Source of the DNA: Parachlamydiaceae bacterium
GTDB taxonomy: Bacteria; Chlamydiota; Chlamydiia; Chlamydiales; Parachlamydiaceae
NCBI GenBank assembly: GCA_013821265.1
Contig: JACDHD010000004.1
Coordinates: forward strand, 1 to 64,000
Direction of reading: 5' to 3'
Length of the DNA stretch: 64,000 bases
The notes under the pieces were generated by a model, which saw only the letters and a program-made list of their open reading frames with translations, ran no database searches and was not told where the DNA came from. Of this stretch, positions 62,116 to 64,000 are shown piece by piece (position 1 is the stretch's first letter; the number at the start of each line of letters is the position of its first letter). The position numbers were made by a program, and so were the translations under genes.

Positions 62116-63331
62116 CTTCCAATCTATCCAGCGCAGCGCACGCTGCCTCATGCTGCACCGCTTGCGCTCACTGCTCAGCACTTTAGGCATTCTTTTTGGA
62201 GTGACCGCCGTTGTGGCAATGCTGTCGATCGGCGAAGGGGCCAAACGAGAAACGCTAGAGCAAATCGAGCAGCTTGGTCTTCACACAATGATCATCAAAC
62301 AAAATAACGTTGCGGAAGACACATCCTCCTATGCCAAACGCTCTAGTGGACTCACACATGAAGATGCCCATACAATCTATCGCAGCATTTCAAACGTCAC
62401 CGAATATGCTCCGATCAAAATCATCAAAGCCACAATCCCCAACACCTTACAAGAGATGGCTCCCGAAATTTTAGCTGTCACACGCAGCTACGGCACTATT
62501 AAATCAATAAAAATGTCCGAGGGACGTTTCCTATGTGATGTAGATCAACAAAATAGGCAGCTAGTATGTGTCTTGGGACATGAAGTCGCGCATGCGCTCG
62601 GACCGATGGGACATCCCGGCAAGACCTTGCGCATCGAAAATGCCCCCTACCAAATTGTGGGGGTGTTGGAGAGAAATCAGTGGAAAGCTAGCAAGAACCT
62701 ATTTTTGGCTAACAAAAATCTCAACCAAGCGATTTTTATCCCGTTGGGTTCTGAAGGACCTCTCGCCTCTCCGCTGCATCCAGACACAAAGGTTCTGTCA
62801 GAAATTATCTTGCAGGTGAAGCCACACACCAACTTAAATCAAACAAGCAATGCGATAAAAAGCATTTTGCGTCATCAACACGGCGACTACCAAGATTATC
62901 AGATTTTTATTCCGCAAGAATTGTTGCAACAAGCTAATCAAACACAGCACACGTTCAACCTTGTTTTGGGCAGCATTGCAGCGATCTCACTGCTAGTTGG
63001 TGGCATTGGCATCATGAATATGATGCTGGCCAATGTAACAGAACGCGTTCGCGAAATTGGCATTCGAAGGGCTCTTGGAGCCACAAAACAGGACATTATG
63101 CTGCAGTTTCTCACAGAAGCGATGCTGTTGACGTTGTTTGGAGCATGCCTCGGAGTCCTCTTCGGCATCAGCTTTTCATTTTTAATTGGCTACTTAGCGG
63201 GTTGGACGACTGTTGTGACGATCTGGTCGGTCGTTTTATCTGTGGTGATGGCTTCTGGAGTAGGCATCTGTTCCGGCCTTTACCCCGCCTACAAAGCCGC
63301 CATTCTGCATCCCATCGTCGCGCTTCGCTAA
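62108..63331 (+). CDS. MacB-type ABC transporter permease
   Basis: 407 residues from the ATG at 62108. The first membrane helix (LLSTLGILFGVTAVVAMLSI), a large periplasmic MacB_PCD domain (about 45-265), and three C-terminal helices with the FtsX-domain signature NMMLANVTERVREIGIRRAL (about 300-320). With the ATPase, adaptor and TolC-like protein it forms a complete tripartite efflux or secretion system; the cargo (peptide, lipid or drug) is not evident. Confidence 0.92.
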   Translation: MFDFQSIQRSARCLMLHRLRSLLSTLGILFGVTAVVAMLSIGEGAKRETLEQIEQLGLHTMIIKQNNVAEDTSSYAKRSSGLTHEDAHTIYRSISNVTEYAPIKIIKATIPNTLQEMAPEILAVTRSYGTIKSIKMSEGRFLCDVDQQNRQLVCVLGHEVAHALGPMGHPGKTLRIENAPYQIVGVLERNQWKASKNLFLANKNLNQAIFIPLGSEGPLASPLHPDTKVLSEIILQVKPHTNLNQTSNAIKSILRHQHGDYQDYQIFIPQELLQQANQTQHTFNLVLGSIAAISLLVGGIGIMNMMLANVTERVREIGIRRALGATKQDIMLQFLTEAMLLTLFGACLGVLFGISFSFLIGYLAGWTTVVTIWSVVLSVVMASGVGICSGLYPAYKAAILHPIVALR

Positions 63332-63460
63332 TATCGGCTTGTCGATATTAGCTGTCCTTTCCCGTGCCCGTGAGCGTGCCCGTGCCCGTGCCCGATTCCT
63401 ATGCCAGGCCGTCCTCGAACTGAAAGTAACCAGGGCGTCCCGCCCTGCAAAAAAAAGAAG
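63332..63460. repeat. Dispersed repeats after the export operon
   Basis: ATATCGGCTTGTCGATAT (63332-63349), then CCGTGCCCGTGAGCGTGCCC with GTGCCCGTGCCCGATTC (63361-63398; related to 12605-12712), then GGCCGTCCTCGAACTGAAAG and TAACCAGGGCGTCCCGCCCTGC (63406-63449), related to 4376-4405. Non-coding. Confidence 0.65.
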
Positions 63461-63514
63461 GTTGACTTCCTTCCAAATAAAATTATACTTTTGCGTATTA
63501 ACCTCGGAGATTTT

Positions 63515-64000
63515 ATGGATAGAACATTTACTATTGGCGAAGTACTAAAAAAGGGCTGGGAGCTCACCAAAGCACATATCGGCTTTTTGATCATTTTTCA
63601 GATCATTCTCTTTTTCGTGAGCATTTTCAGTAGCTTTGAAAGCGACAGCTTTTTTATTGTGCAATTCGTTCTTTTTGTCTTGTCTCTGCTAATTGAATTA
63701 GGTTTTTACAACTCTGCTCTACTCATTGCAAAGGGGATCACGCCAACCTATGATCAGCTTTATTCAAACTGGCGCAAACTGCTTCCTTTTGTCATTGCTG
63801 CATTCCTTTTTGTCGTGATGTTTGGTGTGGGATTGGTACTTCTGCTTGTTCCAGCTGCGATTGTGTTAGCGCGTTATAGTTTATTTACGTTCTTTATTTT
63901 GGATAAGGATGCAACGCCTCTTGGCTCATTAGGAGATTCTGAAAAGGCAACAAAAGGTCTTTTTGGTAAAATGTTTGGGCTAATGATGGCACTTATTGGC
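63515..64000 (+). CDS. Multi-pass membrane protein, runs off the window
   Basis: Open from the ATG at 63515 (CGGAGA upstream) to the last base, 162 codons, no stop. A short amphipathic start (MDRTFTIGEVLKKGWELTKA) and four hydrophobic segments, with TYDQLYSNWRKLLPFVIAAF and LARYSLFTFFILDKDATPLG. The pattern resembles DUF975/YciC-type inner-membrane proteins of unknown function. The true length is not visible here. Confidence 0.65.
   Translation, partial: MDRTFTIGEVLKKGWELTKAHIGFLIIFQIILFFVSIFSSFESDSFFIVQFVLFVLSLLIELGFYNSALLIAKGITPTYDQLYSNWRKLLPFVIAAFLFVVMFGVGLVLLLVPAAIVLARYSLFTFFILDKDATPLGSLGDSEKATKGLFGKMFGLMMALIG

Overview
The window looks like chromosome from an environmental (amoeba-type) chlamydia of the order Parachlamydiales. 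The best evidence is the block ribulose-phosphate epimerase, elongation factor P, accB, accC (53.5-56.7 kb), which has the gene order I recall from Chlamydia. A large protein with two BTB/POZ domains and Sel1-like repeats, a eukaryote-like effector type common in amoeba-associated chlamydiae, supports this. The genus cannot be fixed from sequence alone. No rRNA, tRNA or CRISPR array was seen.

Layout. (1) 1-7.1 kb is a decayed tandem segmental duplication: two near-identical histidine phosphatases, one full and one remnant copy of a CPA2 antiporter, an aldo/keto reductase and a PAP2 phosphatase, plus the tail of a beta-CASP metallo-hydrolase. CorC-like and UspA genes occur in one copy only. 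(2) 7.2-13.5 kb holds an exported flavin amine oxidase, a PEGA lipoprotein, a C39-like exported protease, a frameshifted FadL-like outer-membrane protein and an SpsF-type cytidylyltransferase. (3) 13.6-17.6 kb is a 1327-residue protein of unknown function. (4) 18.1-20.1 kb is a minus-strand stress-type cluster (BON lipoprotein, YflT-like, a 26-residue membrane peptide, CsbD, YciE/F) behind a recognisable promoter. (5) 20.5-25.2 kb carries an exported histidine phosphatase lacking its second catalytic histidine and the BTB/Sel1 protein, which ends in a CaaX-like Cys-Ile-Leu-Leu.

(6) 25.3-31.8 kb is an AT-rich accessory block framed by inverted copies of a ~110 bp repeat. It contains a broken Rhs polymorphic toxin with a candidate immunity gene, duplicated glycine-rich secreted mini-proteins and an MccF/LD-carboxypeptidase remnant. 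It continues into an AbiE toxin-antitoxin pair (toxin frameshifted and fused to ankyrin repeats), a truncated IS66 transposase, and an exported TPR protein with a polymorphic-toxin C-terminus next to its likely immunity gene. (7) 38.9-47.9 kb is one 2999-codon cyclic beta-1,2-glucan synthase. (8) 48.2-51.9 kb is the threonine-to-glycine pair kbl-tdh with an unknown gene. (9) 53.5-56.7 kb is the conserved housekeeping block. (10) 57.2-63.3 kb is a collagen-like exported protein and a TolC / HlyD / MacB-type export operon. A partial membrane-protein gene runs off the right edge.

Most gaps between genes are filled by a few families of short, GC-rich, palindromic or inverted repeats, some forming MITE-like elements. 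Copies of the cyclic-glucan-synthase 3' end, and the duplicated loci at the left edge, suggest that these repeats go along with frequent duplication and decay.
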